64,000 nt of DNA from Dasypus novemcinctus (lineage: Eukaryota > Chordata > Mammalia > Cingulata > Dasypodidae), in NCBI RefSeq assembly GCF_030445035.2, contig NC_080677.1, positions 155,807,169 through 155,871,168 of the forward strand, given 5' to 3'. The translations under genes were made by a program, and so were the position numbers. The notes below the pieces were generated by a model. It was not told where the DNA came from. It saw only the letters and a list, made by a program, of their open reading frames with translations, and made no database searches. Each line of letters starts with the position of its first letter. The first letter of the stretch is position 1. Below, in pieces: positions 34,301 to 45,031 of the stretch.

Positions 34301-37300
34301 CAGGGGCCAGAGGGAAAGACCCGGGGCATCTGACCATGAATCAGGTGTTTATTCTTTCCCCGTGGGGTAGATTTGGGGGTTTGTCCTATGCTCCTTCAGC
34401 TGCTGCTGTATTTGAAATACTTTCATGTCATTTTGATAGTTGCATAATTCCTGTTATAATCCAAAGTCAAAATTTTACTAAATAAACTGGAGTTTTGAGA
34501 CTATTTATCCCTTGAAAGAATACTTTTAAACCTTTTTTTAAAGGCATGTGCTCCAGGTCATATATCCTATGGATTACCATATTAATCTGTTTTAATTTAA
34601 ATTATAATTTTTTCCCCACTAAATTTTCTTCCTCTTAAAAAATGGAGATAGAAGTTATAAGCAATAAAATACACAGATCTTATGTGTCTAATTTGATGAG
34701 TTTTAACAAATGTTCACATCCTGGTAACCCATCTTGCTCTCAAGACAGCTCTCTCGATTTTCAAGTTGGCTAGTGTTGAAAGCTCTTGTTCTATGTGTTT
34801 GCTCACACACGAACTCTTGGCGGGCAGGGTCATCTATCTTCTGTCCATGGCTATCTCCTTAGTACCAAGCACGGTGCCTGGTACATATTCTGCACTCAGA
34901 AAATATCAGATGAGTAAGTTAGTGAAGAATAATTCTGCCCTTACTTCATTTGTGTAGCATTGTCTGCTCATAGTTCTGGCATAATGCATTGTGTTCCAGA
35001 ATACCTCACGGCTCTCCCTTCATGGCTGTGCTCTGCCCGTGTGCATCATGTTTGAGTAACAGTTACGTGGACTGACGGGTCAGCACGTTTTAATTAGAAA
35101 TCGGCCAGCCTGCAGGCACAGTTTACATTTATGCAATCTTTATTTTCAGCCTCTTGGTCACAGTAGCTGTGCTCCCTTTGATAAATTTTTAAAATTTGAT
35201 TTGGCAATCAGTTACTCAGCAGTAGGTGGAAAAATGATCAGGTCCAACCAGGGACACGTTTCTGTTACATGTTTGCTCTGTCTTGCCAAAGCTCTAAATA
35301 TAGTCACTGTACAGCATTGTGATCAGGCATGAGACATTAATTTCAAATACTACATGTAGAAATACGTCTAAAATAACAAGTTTCTAAAGGGTGGGCCTTG
35401 GAAAATGACAGCTTTTTGCTGAAACTCTCACCCTCCTTTATTTTTATTTTGTTTTAGGTGATCACTCCCCAAAATGGACGCTATCAGATAGACTCTGATG
35501 TCCTGCTCATTCCTTGGAAGCTGACTTACAGGAATATTGGCTCTGATTTCATCCCTCGGGGGGCCTTTGGAAAAGTATACTTAGCACAAGATATAAAGAC
35601 GAAGAAAAGAATGGCATGTAAACTGGTATGTACTTGATAACTAGATAGTGTGCGTCCCACATTGAGAACTCTCACTTGTATGTGTTATTTTACTTGCATT
35701 GTTCAAAGGTGGCTTTCCTTTGCCTGGAGCTTATGGAATGGTGCTCTGTCCAAAACCATCTTTTTTCATGGTTTTGCTTGATACCCAGGGCCATTCAGCA
35801 CCTAAGTCTCTTTTAAGTGCATTGTTGACTTGATTATAGGTCAATCATGATACAAAGGGCTGGTTTATTTAGCATCAATTCAGATAATGTCATCACTCTT
35901 GGCATGGGGTGGAGGCAAGCTCTCATGCAAGGTGAGAGCAAACCTCTGTGTTTCTTTGAACCTGCCCACTGGTGGGGAGGTCAGGCAGGAAAGCAGAAGC
36001 TAGGAAAGTTGCATGACTTCTCAAGTTGCAGATTTAAAGGGCTGAATTCTAATAGACCAGTTATTACATTGGTCTTCCAGCTCAGTCTTTCCGTGTGAAA
36101 GAATAATTGCTAAGATACTACCACTTTAGAAAATTGTTTGGCAGTGTCCAACAGAGCTGAACATTCACACGCTCTGTAACCCAACAGTTCTGCTCCTGCA
36201 GGTACACACCCAACAGAAATGTGGACATACGTTCACCAAAAACAAGTCATAGCAGTTCAGCTTGGAATAGTCCCAAACTGGAAACTTCCCAGCTGCTGGA
36301 ATGCAGTGTTCTTACGTAGTGGAATACTGTATAGCAAAGAGCATAAATGATTGATAGCTACAATAATGTAGGTGACTCTTCTAACCATTACGTGGAGCCC
36401 AAAATACCAGATGCAAAATAGGATCTACTGTATGGTTCCATTTATATGAAGTACAGAAACAGGCCAAACCACCCCTGCTGCTGGAAGCCAGCGTAGATGA
36501 GCAGTGATGGGAAAGGGGTCAGGAGGGGTTTCTGGGGCGCTGGTATAGTTCAGTTTCTTGACCCAGATGGTGGTTCTGTGGGTGAATTCGTTGAATTTTA
36601 TACTTACTATTTTTACAATTTTATGTATTTTTCCTTCAACAAGTATCTTTTAAAAGTGCAATAAAAAGAAATAAACCCATTTTTGATTTGGCAAAAATAG
36701 AAAATAAAAAATAATTTCTGAATTTAATTTTTATTGTAATGAAAAGATCAGCAATATGTGGTCTCATTGTCCCTTAATCAAGGTGTGTTAGAGTTATTAA
36801 AAAGAAAACAGCAGAGTTTTAGAAAGCCTGTTTAAGCCTGCGTTTCGAGGAGATGTGTTCAAGCCGTTTTTAAAAATCTAGAGGAATTCCATAAGGATCT
36901 TTGAACCTAATCATTCTGTTTTTCGGTTTTACCACAGAAATCCCTGGAAAATAGCTTTGTGGGTTTTTCCTTATAGTACTTATATTTAACTTTTGAAGTT
37001 ACATTTTATTTTTAAAACACATAAAGATGATAAAGGCTGCAAACAGGTTCAAAAGCATGTAGGCTGAAAAATATGATTCCTTTTCTGAGACAGCTACCCT
37101 TAGTGATTTCTTAGGTATCCTTCAAGAAAATTCTATGCATGTCTGTCTGTATAGTTTACAAATGTTTTAACATTTAACTTCTCCATCTTGCTGTTTTCAC
37201 CCAACACTGCGTTTTAGAGACATTTCCACATCTATTTGCACTTAAAGATCGACTTCTTTCGTTGTTAAGAACTGCCTGTTATTCGATTGTGTGGATGGGC

Positions 37301-40300
37301 AGCATTTATTGAAATGCTTTGCTGCACTATTCACTGTAGGACCACAGACTTTATATTTATCTCTCAACAAGTTGAAATATTGAAAATACAATCTAAACTG
37401 TAGGTGCTGTAGAAATTATGGCTATTGTAGATGAGAAATGATCCCTCTTTTGACTCAATCAGGAATAACTTAAGAACCTTGTAATGTGGATATCTATACT
37501 CTCCATGAAAATGATACTTTGCTATTTTTTATTTTTATTTTTTTTATTTTCTTAGTTTGAATGTTATCCCTAAAGCTGACATGATGTAAAGCAGGTCTGA
37601 GGTAAATGTTATTTAACTCTGCAGTACAATTTCACTCAGGTCAGAGTATGCTTAAGGGTATTTGTCCTGCGGTTTGTGGGTTGACCTACTTAATAGGTTT
37701 TTAAAAATTGTCTGGAGGGTGTTCAGACTCTTACTCGTGTTTTTGTGTTCTAGATCCCAGTAGATCAATTTAAGCCATCGGACGTTGAAATCCAGGCCTG
37801 CTTTCGACATGAGAACATCGCCGAGTTATATGGCGCAGTCCTGTGGGGAGAAACCGTCCACCTCTTTATGGAAGCAGGCGAGGGAGGGTCTGTTCTGGAG
37901 AAACTGGAGAGCTGTGGACCATTGAGAGAATTTGAAATTATTTGGGTGACGAAGCATGTTCTCAAGGGACTTGATTTTCTACACTCAAAGAAAGTAATTC
38001 ACCACGATATTAAACGTGAGTTATCTTTGGATGCTTGGAGAGGGGCAAATGGGCTTCTCCTTCAGGTGAAAGTGGGCTCCTTCCTCAGTGGCAAGGAGAA
38101 GGGCTCCTGCCAAGTAAGTCCTACCTTCCTCCACCTGCTCCTGAGACATGTTTTAGAATGAGGCTGTGTCGCTAGAACTATCAAAGGCAGAAGGAGGGAC
38201 GATAACCCAATGGTTGAAAAGACACAGCCACACATCTAGTCAGTACCGCCTGTGCCTTTTAAAGCAGATAATTTTTCTTAAAAACATACACACACTGTCA
38301 CATATTTTTGAGAAACAGCTTACTACTTCAGAAGACTGAAAGCTTTTTAATTCAGACCAATTTGGCAATAGTCCATTAAACCAGCCTTCACCAACTGCTT
38401 TCCAGAAGTAAGATGTGGTGAGGAAATAGTCAGGAAAGACCCAGCATAAACCCTGAAGACCTAGTGCTAGATTGGACTAGTAAAGTCTGGAAAAAAATTA
38501 AAGGGGATTTTAATTTTTGTAAGGAAGTGGCTTGATAAGAGTTTGCTTGATTTTAGTGTTTAAAACTCAAAACTCTTGAGTGTCACATTAATGACTTCAA
38601 CCATTTATCCCCACGTTGGCTGAATTCTTGACAGATCTGAACTGCTTTCCCCTGGAATTCTAGCCCAGAGTCATCACTGTCTTTTGAATATAATGCACTC
38701 ATCTCAAGAGAGAAAGTATTTCAAACCCATTCCAATTTGGGACACACTGTTGTTTTAGGTAATATTTTGGGGGTTTTTTAAATGTGCATTTATCCAATCT
38801 TATACTAAAAACTTTCCCTCTCATTATAGCTAGCAACATCGTTTTCATGTCTACAAAGGCTGTTTTGGTGGATTTTGGCCTAAGTGTTCAAATGACTGAA
38901 GATATCTACTTTCCTAAGGATCTCCGGGGAACAGAGGTAATTTTATTCACATGAGAATTGTTAATATCTTACTAAGAGGAAAATAGAATTGGTTCTAGAA
39001 TTACTGTAGGAAATAAGGATAATGAAAAGGCTGAAAACCATTGCCTTGAATCATTATTATCATAAGCTATTTATTGAGCCTCTGATCAGTGTCAAGTACT
39101 AAGTTTAGCACTCTGAATGAATTGTTTCATTCAACACCTGTTGTTGCTGAATGCTATCACTTAGGCAAATACTATTACTGTTCCTATTTTACAGTAAGGA
39201 AATAAGCTTGAAGGTTAAAGTAGAGTGCTCAAAGTTATTCAACTTGTGACAGAGCCGGGACTGGAACCTAGTTCTTCCTGAGTCTAAAGTCTAAGATTTA
39301 ATTGCTATGTAATTTTAAAATATAACTGATATATGAATATATGTTACTAATGTAACTTAAGTTGTAGTTCATTTACAGCCTTAACCATCATGGTGATTAA
39401 TAGTTTTTATTGAAGATTTCCAACATTTCTGGCATATTTTTAGTCCTAGGAATACTGGAATAAACTTGAAATCGCTAACACCAGTAAATCCTAGTTAAAG
39501 ATATAAATGCAACTATAATTACCTCACCTCTGAAGCAAAACAAAAACAAAAACCCTTCCTGAATCTAAACAAGATTCAGAGAAATGCATTCACAGGCTTT
39601 CAAATAATATATTGAATTTGACATTCACAACAGTATGCTGCGTAGTTGGTTGACTTATCCAACATTTATTGGGCGTCTGTTATGTGGGAGGTTCTAGGTT
39701 CGGTCGTAGGCCCGAGAGAGAGCACTGAACGAGGTCAGTGAGGAGTACTTTAGACGGCCTCACTCTTTGGTGGGAGGACCTCATTTAATTTACCTGAGTT
39801 ATTAGAAGACCCACAGTCTATTTCACAACAGGTTACTGTGGGCGTGGGACTGTATGCAAACGGGAAGGTAAATGAACTGTTTCCCTGGCCCCCTTCCACT
39901 CCAGTCACTTGCCAGAGACCCGCAGACACACACCAGTCTGAATATTGGAAGTGCATAACTTACCCTCTTTTAAACCACGGTTCTGTAAACCTTTTCTTAA
40001 CTCTGTGCCAAGACTCTCTAGGCATCAAAAGAAACCCTTGTTTTTGCTGATACTACTAAAGTTATTACTGGAAAGTACTTGAGAGGGGATTCTTGGAGCA
40101 CAATAATATTCAGAAGAGAGAAGTGTGGACTTTTATTTTTTTTATTAATGTTTTTAGTCTCCACATCTCAAGAATTCCTCACCAAAGCAGAAATGTATTA
40201 AGACTTAAATACTTATGACCTGTTTTCTTTGGAAAATGTTGCAGCATATTTTGGCATTAGTCAGTTCAGATATGTGACATTCCACCCTTTTTCCTGGAGC

Positions 40301-43300
40301 CTGTTTAAGAAACAAACTATTTATGGCATCAGCCATGGAAAATATCTTTCTCTTCTCGGCAGTGTGATTAAATTGAACATTTTGCAATGCTGGAGAAAGA
40401 CATGTCCTTTCTGGGATGCTCTGGCAGAAAGAGAATGTATGCTTGAGTGTGAAATAATAACACTGTGTTCACTACTTAATAGCCTTTGCATCAAGTTCTT
40501 TTCAGCCAATGTAAATTACTTTTATGAAGTGGCAAAATTGGCTTCTAGGACTTGACTCCGTTTTTTATAGTTAAAAAACTCTGTTCTAATCAACCTACCA
40601 TCCGCAGCAGTTGAAGTTCGGTCATGAGCAAGTCACCAATGAAAGCTCTCCTCGTCCTCAAAGAGCCAATAAGATATAATGAGTCCAAGTCAACCTTGCA
40701 GATTTGTTTTCTGATAGGACTCACTTACTGGGCTAGTGCAGAGCTGGAGAAAGTTTCTGATCCCGGCAGTCTAGCTCTCAAAAATATAAACATTCATCAT
40801 CCATGCCTGTGCGTCTTTGCTCTCTCTGTCTGCATTCATATTCAGAACATTATATTGGAACCATATGATAAATATACTGGGTTAACTCTGGCATATATTT
40901 AATATAATAAATATACAGGGTTAACTGCGGCATACATTTAAACTAGAGTTTTTACATTACATGCTGCATAGAAAGAATAAGCAGGGAATGGAAGTAACTA
41001 ATTATAGAATCGCTTTCTTCTGGGTCTGCCTTGGGCGTCCCTTGAGTCAGCACAGCACACTTCCCCACCTGCAGTCTCTGCCCCTTTCCGGTCTCGACTC
41101 TGCCCTCTGGTTCCCCTGCTCCTGCGACCAGCCTTGGGGCATGGAATTCTCCAGAGCCTTGCCTCTGTGTCCCCCACCCCCCATCCCGCCCGAGGGGACC
41201 TTGAACATCATGTCCTGCTGCCCACCTGGCCATCCTGCGTCTGGTAGAGCTTGAGGAAGCAGGAGCCCTGGATCCTGAAGCTCGGGTTGCCACCCACGGG
41301 CTGGGAGGATTCCGCCGGGCACAGTGTCACTGAGCCTGCAGCCACCCTGCACGCAGCCCCCGCTGACCTCCCCAGCAGCCACGACTTTGCCCAGTCCCTG
41401 CTTTCTTGGGGAGAAGGAAATTGGCATCCTCTGTTGATAGCTAACAACACCCGCTGCATTTATTTAGGACCTCTGTGATTACGTTTAGTGAGAAAAGCCT
41501 TCAGGGCTCAAACACTCTGTCTTTGCCTGTAGGGAAAGCTTGAGAACAAGGAGTTCAGTTTAGTTGTTGGCTGAGAAAGCCAGAGAGAAAGAGAGAGAGA
41601 GAGAAATAATACAGACCAGGGAGCGAAAACAAGCCAGCCAGGAAGTGTGTGGAAGGAAGGAGTCGAGCAGGGCTAGTCTGGGGAAGCTGGGCAATTTCCC
41701 CAGTTTTTGTAAGCCAGGTTTTTACTTATTTACTCTAAATATATTCCAGAAACACCAGCTCTGCCCCCATAATCAAACGACAGACAGTATAAAAGCTTTT
41801 TTAAAGCCAAAGGTTGATAGTTAGAATTTTAACTACAGTATGCCTGTGCCAGCCATTAGTCTCACAAATAGAGCTCATCAGCCACCAGCGTTTGGGCTCT
41901 TTTTCTCTCTTTTAAGTTAGAAACAAATATTTATTGGAGAAATGATCTAGAAAGCCAGGCCTCCTTATTCAGCATCTGCTAATGAAACCAAATAACACTT
42001 ACGCAGTGGTAGTGTGGTCTTTATTTAATACTTCAGCCCTGGGCTGCCTGGTAGGTAGAAAGGAGGAGGAATGGTCAATGAGGATCCCTTTTACAAATGG
42101 CACTTCTTTTTTAAGTTCTTCTCTTCCAAGTGGTTGGTGTCTGTGCCCCATGGACCGCTGCAAATTTGCAAGCATTATGGGCAGTGATATATTGGTAGTA
42201 CCCCATTTAAACCAGAAAGGATTTGGTGTTTCGATTGAAAAAGGAACTCTTATCAGATCAGACCTTTGAAGAATGCGTGTCCCAGGTGGCTTCCTGGTTC
42301 CTGGCCCCTTTGAGTTCAGTTATGGCAAAAGGTGTTCTTTGTCAATCTGCAGTGGTCCCTCCAAGCCAAAGCTGCTTGACTCCCAGATAATGTCTGCATT
42401 ATTCTCCTTCGCTGAAGGGCACACAGCAGCAACCTGTCTTCTCAAGGGAGCTAAGCAGGCAATAAATAGGACAAAGGTGGATGAGTCACTTCTGTGGACT
42501 TGGATTAGGGAAATGGAAAACCAGACCAATGAAGAGAGTCAGCCCGGTTTTCCCCACTCTCTTTCAGATTTACATGAGCCCAGAGGTGATTCTGTGCAGG
42601 GGCCATTCAACCAAAGCCGACATCTACAGCCTGGGAGCCACGCTCATCCACATGCAGACGGGCACCCCCCCCTGGGTGAAGCGCTACCCCCGCTCAGCCT
42701 ACCCCTCCTACTTGTACATTGTAAGTGGGGCTGCACCAGGGGGCGGGGGTGGGAGAGTGTGCTCCAGGAGAGGGAGCTGCACGTTCTCCCCAGGTGCAGG
42801 CAGCTTGGTTCCTACAATGAAGACACTGCTCTTTTTAGTGGAACTTAATAAAATGCTCATTAGCCATAGATTTTATGCTATTCTGTTATAACCATTACTA
42901 ATAAAATGTCAGTAGCATCAGAGTAGCATAAATTTTGGGGTCAAGGAAGTTGTATATGTTCTCTGAACGCTTTCAAGAAAAAGAAAGGAGGTCGTTAATC
43001 CCCACTCCAGCCTGGCCTGGAGGTGGAACATGCAAATCCCACTTCATCTTTGAGAGATTCATGGACGCTTCCCATGAGTCCACCACCACCCTTGGGCTAC
43101 TGTTCAGATATGAAGCTGTCACTGCATAGTCAGACTGAGCCTGTATCCTTTACGGAATTAACCCAAAAGATGGGCTCAGCTTGGTGTCCTTAGGACGCTA
43201 AAGAGAAGGTTGTTTAAATGAACTGGATTTACCACCGAGGACTGGGTAGAAAGCAAAGAACTTTCCAGTGTCTTGTTAAACTTTTCTTGTTGAGCGTGTA

Positions 43301-45031
43301 TTTCCATGCCGTGGATGCTGAGGGAGCTGTTCTGTTCCTAGATCCACAAGCAAGCACCTCCGTTAGAAGACATCGCAGACAACTGCAGTCCTGGCATGAG
43401 GGAGCTGATTGAGGCGGCGGTGGAGAGGAACCCCAATCACCGCCCCAGGGCGGCCGACCTGCTGAAGCACGAAGCCCTGAACCCGCCCCGGGAGGAGCAG
43501 CCGCGCTGTCAGAGTTTGGACTCCGCTCTCTTTGAGCAGAAGAGGTTGCTGAGTAGAAAGGAGTTGGAACTTCCCGAGAACATTACTGGTAGGGAGACCC
43601 TGCAGTGTGTTGCACGCTGCACTTCCCTTCTTTTTTCTGTCTACATCAAACCTGCGAAGCTCATGAAAGCACTTGAAAAAAAAGTGGAATGATTTGTTGA
43701 ATGCTGAATGATGTTTGAGAAATTTCAGCCAGAACTTTAGCAAAAGCATTTTTTTCCTTTAATATATTGGCCAGATTACCAGCAATGTTAACAGCTTTTC
43801 AGTGTAAAGATTTATTTATTTATTTATTTCTCTCCCCATCCCCCCCCAACCCCGGTTGTCTGTTCTGTGTCTGTTTGCTGCATCTTTGTCCACTTCTGTT
43901 TGTTGTCAGCGGCACAGGAATCTGTGTTTCTTTTTGCTGCGTCATCTTGTGTCATTTCTCCATGTGTGCGGCGCCATTCTTAGGCAGGCTGTACTTTCTT
44001 TGGCGCTGGGCGGCTCTCCTTACGGGGCGCACTCCTTGCACATGGGGCTCCCCTACACGGGGACACCCCTGTGTGGCAGAGCACTCCTTGCACGCATCAG
44101 CACTGCGCATGGGCCAGCTCCACACGGATCAAGGATACCCAGGGTTTGAACCGTGGACCTCCCATGTGGTAGACAGACACCCTAACCACTGGGCCAAGTA
44201 CCCCACCAGCTTTTCAGTGTAAATGTGGCAATACAGTCATTGGGAATTGCCTTGGACTTGCTTTTTGCCACAGAGAATATCTTTTGGTTTTAAAAACAAA
44301 CCAGCTCTGACAGTTTTGCTGTTGGCAACGTGTGGGGTTCTTTTTAATTCACTTCTGGTAAGCCACTCTGTAAGCATTATGTGAGATACAGATAAAATAC
44401 TGCGATTGAGGTCGACTTGCATTTTTGTCTTCCTCTGTTTAGAATCTCTCAGTTATGAATCGTTCCCACTTGGGAAAGCGAGCAAGCATTCCAGGAGCAC
44501 TGGATGTGGATGTGCACAGGAAAGGGGTTTCCATTTTTGTTCTTGAAATCTGAGGCATTCTTAATCCATTTAGATGCAAACCCAGATGCCAAGCCTTGTA
44601 AAGCTTGTTTGCATTTCTCTGCTTTCTGTCTGACTTTTCTGCATTTAAAGAGAACCATCTGGGATATTGGAGAATATGCCAGGATTTCTAAATAATTTCT
44701 TGTAGTTATTGACTCTTTTATGAACTCTTTGGTATATATTATATTCCATGAAGTAGTCCATATTGTTCAAAGATCACCTTTTAATAGCCAGAACTGCAAA
44801 GCTGCTTCGTGAGGCCCCGAGGTATTACTAGTTTACGGGAGGGAGAAGTGTTTGTTACGTTCCCTCCTTTATTTCACTTTTTCAACATTTTCCTTTTCAG
44901 ATTCTTCATGCACAGGAAGCACTGAGGAATCCGAGATGCTAAAGAGGCAGCGTTCTCTCTACATTGACCTCGGAGCGCTGGCCGGCTATTTCAATCTCGT
45001 TCGGGGTCCGCCAACACTAGAATATGGCTGA
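28061..45031 (+). CDS. MAP3K8: MAP3K8 (TPL2/COT), full seven-exon coding region
   Basis: MAP3K8 is a cytosolic serine/threonine MAP kinase kinase kinase. It phosphorylates MEK1/2 downstream of Toll-like and TNF receptors and is held inactive by NF-kappaB1 p105. Join: 28061-28396, 35458-35625, 37754-38015, 38830-38936, 42568-42720, 43342-43588, 44901-45031, giving 467 codons plus stop, the length I know for the human protein. Residues 1-137 are the N-terminal region, about 138-388 the kinase domain and the rest the regulatory tail. The Gly-rich loop is PRGAFGKV with Pro145 in place of the first Gly, a family hallmark. Also present are catalytic Lys167, gatekeeper-region Met207, HHDIK with Asp253, DFG with Asp270, activation-loop Thr290, and tail Ser400 and Ser443. 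Met30, the known internal start for a shorter isoform, is kept. All introns are GT-AG and no frameshift or early stop is seen. The CDS is intact and surely functional. Confidence 0.98.
28521..28853. mobile_element. hAT-type MITE (Charlie-like) with 15-bp TIRs
   Basis: The ends catgggttcttaacc (28521-28535) and ggttaagaacccctg (28839-28853) are inverted repeats with one mismatch. The flanking octamers gtttagac and atataaac agree at 5 of 8 positions, as expected for a worn 8-bp hAT target duplication. It is nonautonomous, 333 bp, and lies in the intron after the start-codon exon. Confidence 0.75.
28854..30290. other. MAP3K8 intron 2, no gene seen
   Basis: AT-rich intronic sequence. A 12-bp unit (ttccattaaaag) is tandemly doubled near 28935-28958. 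No recognisable exon or repeat otherwise. Confidence 0.4.
30418..30606 (-). CDS. Unrecognised minus-strand ORF, possible retrocopy or terminal exon
   Basis: I do not recognise this 62-codon frame. Its C-terminal two thirds (from [20 protein letters not shown] to the [14 protein letters not shown] end) look protein-like rather than low-complexity. Downstream on the same strand, about 100 nt past the stop, is AATAAA (complement of 30314-30319) followed by an A-rich stretch, as at an mRNA 3' end. Just upstream of the homology-like part is a pyrimidine-rich run ending ctgtctcag, which could be a splice acceptor. It is therefore either a fragment of a processed pseudogene or the last exon of an antisense gene inside the MAP3K8 intron. 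Function is unknown. Confidence 0.25.
   Translation of the reverse strand: MQSSPSLPFCLRLGSGVTSHNSAVIIYETQSCVLAVTDMGTYSTFKVSNRKVNYEPRATKPK
30607..31275. other. MAP3K8 intron 2, no gene seen
   Basis: Unassigned sequence. The + frame at 30855-31121 is not recognised. Confidence 0.4.
31276..31346 (+). mobile_element. Short tRNA-like SINE
   Basis: About 70 bp with the tRNA A-box-like 'gtgtcgctcagtggttgagc' and an (AT)n tail at 31339-31358. It is a head-only SINE distinct from the roughly 400-bp DAS copies and similar to the element at 33332. Confidence 0.6.
31359..31970. other. MAP3K8 intron 2, no gene seen
   Basis: Unassigned intronic sequence with no repeat that I can name. Confidence 0.4.
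31974..32210 (+). repeat. MIR SINE
   Basis: Sense MIR order: 'tagtggttgagactttaggc', 'tgtgcctctgtttactcctc' and 'gcctgcacgtaatctgg'. Ancient. Confidence 0.6.
32358..32395. repeat. Perfect 38-bp palindrome without spacer
   Basis: The left arm GCCACACAGGCTGTGTGCA is followed immediately by its exact reverse complement; the centre is GCATGC at 32374-32379. It lies in the intron between coding exons 1 and 2 of MAP3K8. No repeat family is evident around it. Confidence 0.95.
32396..32980. other. MAP3K8 intron 2, no gene seen
   Basis: Overlapping open frames (32307-32952) look coding by length but match nothing I recognise and lie in a moderately GC-rich stretch. Confidence 0.4.
32985..33215 (+). 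repeat. MIR SINE
   Basis: Sense MIR: 'aaaggctctggcccacctgg', 'gccagtttcctcatctgaaa', 'cctcatccgaggactgttgc' and 'ctagcactcagtatgaacta'. Confidence 0.7.
33255..33800 (-). mobile_element. L1 3' fragment, antisense, split by a tRNA-like SINE
   Basis: 'cttttgaaataatgtcaaac' through 'tatacccccctacccag' and 'aatgtcctttttgggc' follows the reversed L1 3' region. The SINE at 33332-33425 interrupts it. Confidence 0.55.
33332..33425 (+). mobile_element. Short tRNA-like SINE with TSD
   Basis: The tRNA-like body 'agtggttgagcacctgcttc' ends 'ccccggtacctcc' and has an (AAC)n tail. The flanks caaaaataatac (33314-33325) and caaaaacaatac (33426-33437) are a one-mismatch target duplication. Confidence 0.7.
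33801..35457. other. MAP3K8 intron 2, 3' part
   Basis: The stretch at 34610-34760 resembles an antisense L1 3' end. The rest is unassigned. It ends in the acceptor gttttag at 35451-35457. Confidence 0.45.
35458..35625 (+). CDS. MAP3K8: MAP3K8 coding exon 2 (residues 113-168)
   Basis: The exon starts [15 protein letters not shown] and ends KKRMACKL; acceptor ttttag, donor ctg|gtatgt, phase 0 at both ends. It holds the start of the kinase domain, with the nucleotide-binding loop PRGAFGKV (Pro145-Val152) and the ATP-anchoring Lys167. Confidence 0.97.
36120..36650 (+). mobile_element. L1M 3' fragment, sense
   Basis: Recognisable L1M 3' words: 'ctgtaacccaacagttctgc', 'actgtatggttccatttata' and 'gggaaaggggtcaggagggg'. 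It lies in the intron 35626-37753; the remainder of that intron's first half is unassigned. Confidence 0.6.
37000..37350 (-). mobile_element. L1M 3' fragment, antisense
   Basis: 'agagacatttccacatctat' and 'ttgtgtggatgggcagcatt' fit a reversed, diverged L1M 3' end. Confidence 0.4.
37754..38015 (+). CDS. MAP3K8: MAP3K8 coding exon 3 (residues 169-255 plus one base)
   Basis: Acceptor gttctag, donor aaac|gtgagt, ending in phase 1. It encodes the kinase N-lobe remainder and hinge ([11 protein letters not shown]) and the catalytic loop start VIHHDIK with Asp253. His replaces the usual Arg of the HRD motif, as is normal for this kinase. Confidence 0.97.
38830..38936 (+). CDS. MAP3K8: MAP3K8 coding exon 4 (Pro256 to Glu291)
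   Basis: Acceptor attatag, donor gag|gtaatt. The first two bases complete the Pro256 codon. The exon contains [20 protein letters not shown] with DFG Asp270 and ends LRGTE with activating Thr290. Confidence 0.97.
39060..39310 (-). repeat. MIR SINE, antisense
   Basis: 'cctattttacagtaaggaaa', 'agagccgggactggaaccta' and 'gagtctaaagtctaag' are the reversed MIR core and tRNA part. Confidence 0.65.
39311..42567. other. MAP3K8 intron between coding exons 4 and 5, no other gene seen
   Basis: About 3.2 kb. It contains a two-unit 39-bp tandem duplication at 40868-40945, a (GA)n at 41588-41605 and otherwise unassigned sequence. Open frames at 40952-41478 on both strands are GC-driven and not recognised. 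Confidence 0.45.
40868..40945 (+). repeat. 39-bp tandem duplication (two units)
   Basis: 'ataaatatactgggttaact' at 40868 is repeated as 'ataaatatacagggttaact' starting at 40907; each is followed by a ggcata.attta motif. A few substitutions separate the units. Confidence 0.75.
42568..42720 (+). CDS. MAP3K8: MAP3K8 coding exon 5 (residues 292-342)
   Basis: Acceptor ctttcag, donor att|gtaagt, phase 0 at both ends, 51 codons. It carries the kinase P+1 and APE region as MSPEVILC, the [10 protein letters not shown] helix with its structural Asp, and the TGTPPWV segment of the C-lobe. Confidence 0.97.
42733..42746 (+). promoter_or_regulatory. CTCF-core-like motif
   Basis: GCACCAGGGGGCGG lies 12 bp after the donor at 42721. 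It resembles the CTCF core CCACCAGGGGGCGC with two differences. Binding is speculative. Confidence 0.3.
43342..43588 (+). CDS. MAP3K8: MAP3K8 coding exon 6 (residues 343-424 plus one base)
   Basis: Acceptor ttcctag, donor actg|gtaggg, ending in phase 1. It encodes the end of the kinase domain ([16 protein letters not shown]) and the start of the regulatory tail with Ser400 in CQSLDS. The donor has +4G and +6G, making it the weakest of the gene's donors. Confidence 0.97.
43809..44206 (-). mobile_element. DAS-SINE inside the last MAP3K8 intron
   Basis: A full-length antisense copy with a perfect 17-bp duplication, cagcttttcagtgtaaa, at 43792-43808 and 44207-44223. Its + strand frames of 97-151 codons are not genes. 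Confidence 0.94.
44224..44900. other. Last MAP3K8 intron, 3' part
   Basis: Unassigned sequence ending in a strong acceptor, tccttttcag, at 44891-44900. Confidence 0.5.
44901..45031 (+). CDS. MAP3K8: MAP3K8 coding exon 7 (Asp425 to stop)
   Basis: Two bases complete Asp425. The frame runs [18 protein letters not shown] to GPPTLEYG and stops with TGA at 45029-45031. It holds Ser443 in the QRSLYID context and the tail segment that limits kinase stability and activity. Loss of this last exon is the known oncogenic truncation of the human gene, but here the tail is complete. Confidence 0.97.

Noticed and set aside
37868-38161. ORF extending past the MAP3K8 coding exon 3 donor
   Set aside because: The HHDIK codons are followed by a consensus gtgagt donor, and the next coding exon completes the Pro codon exactly.
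42273-42891. Overlapping long + strand frames around MAP3K8 coding exon 5
   Set aside because: Only the 42568-42720 part in one frame is MAP3K8; the rest is intron.
43767-44222. A 151-codon + strand ORF after MAP3K8 coding exon 6
   Set aside because: It reads across a DAS-SINE with a perfect target duplication; near-identical frames occur at every full-length DAS copy.
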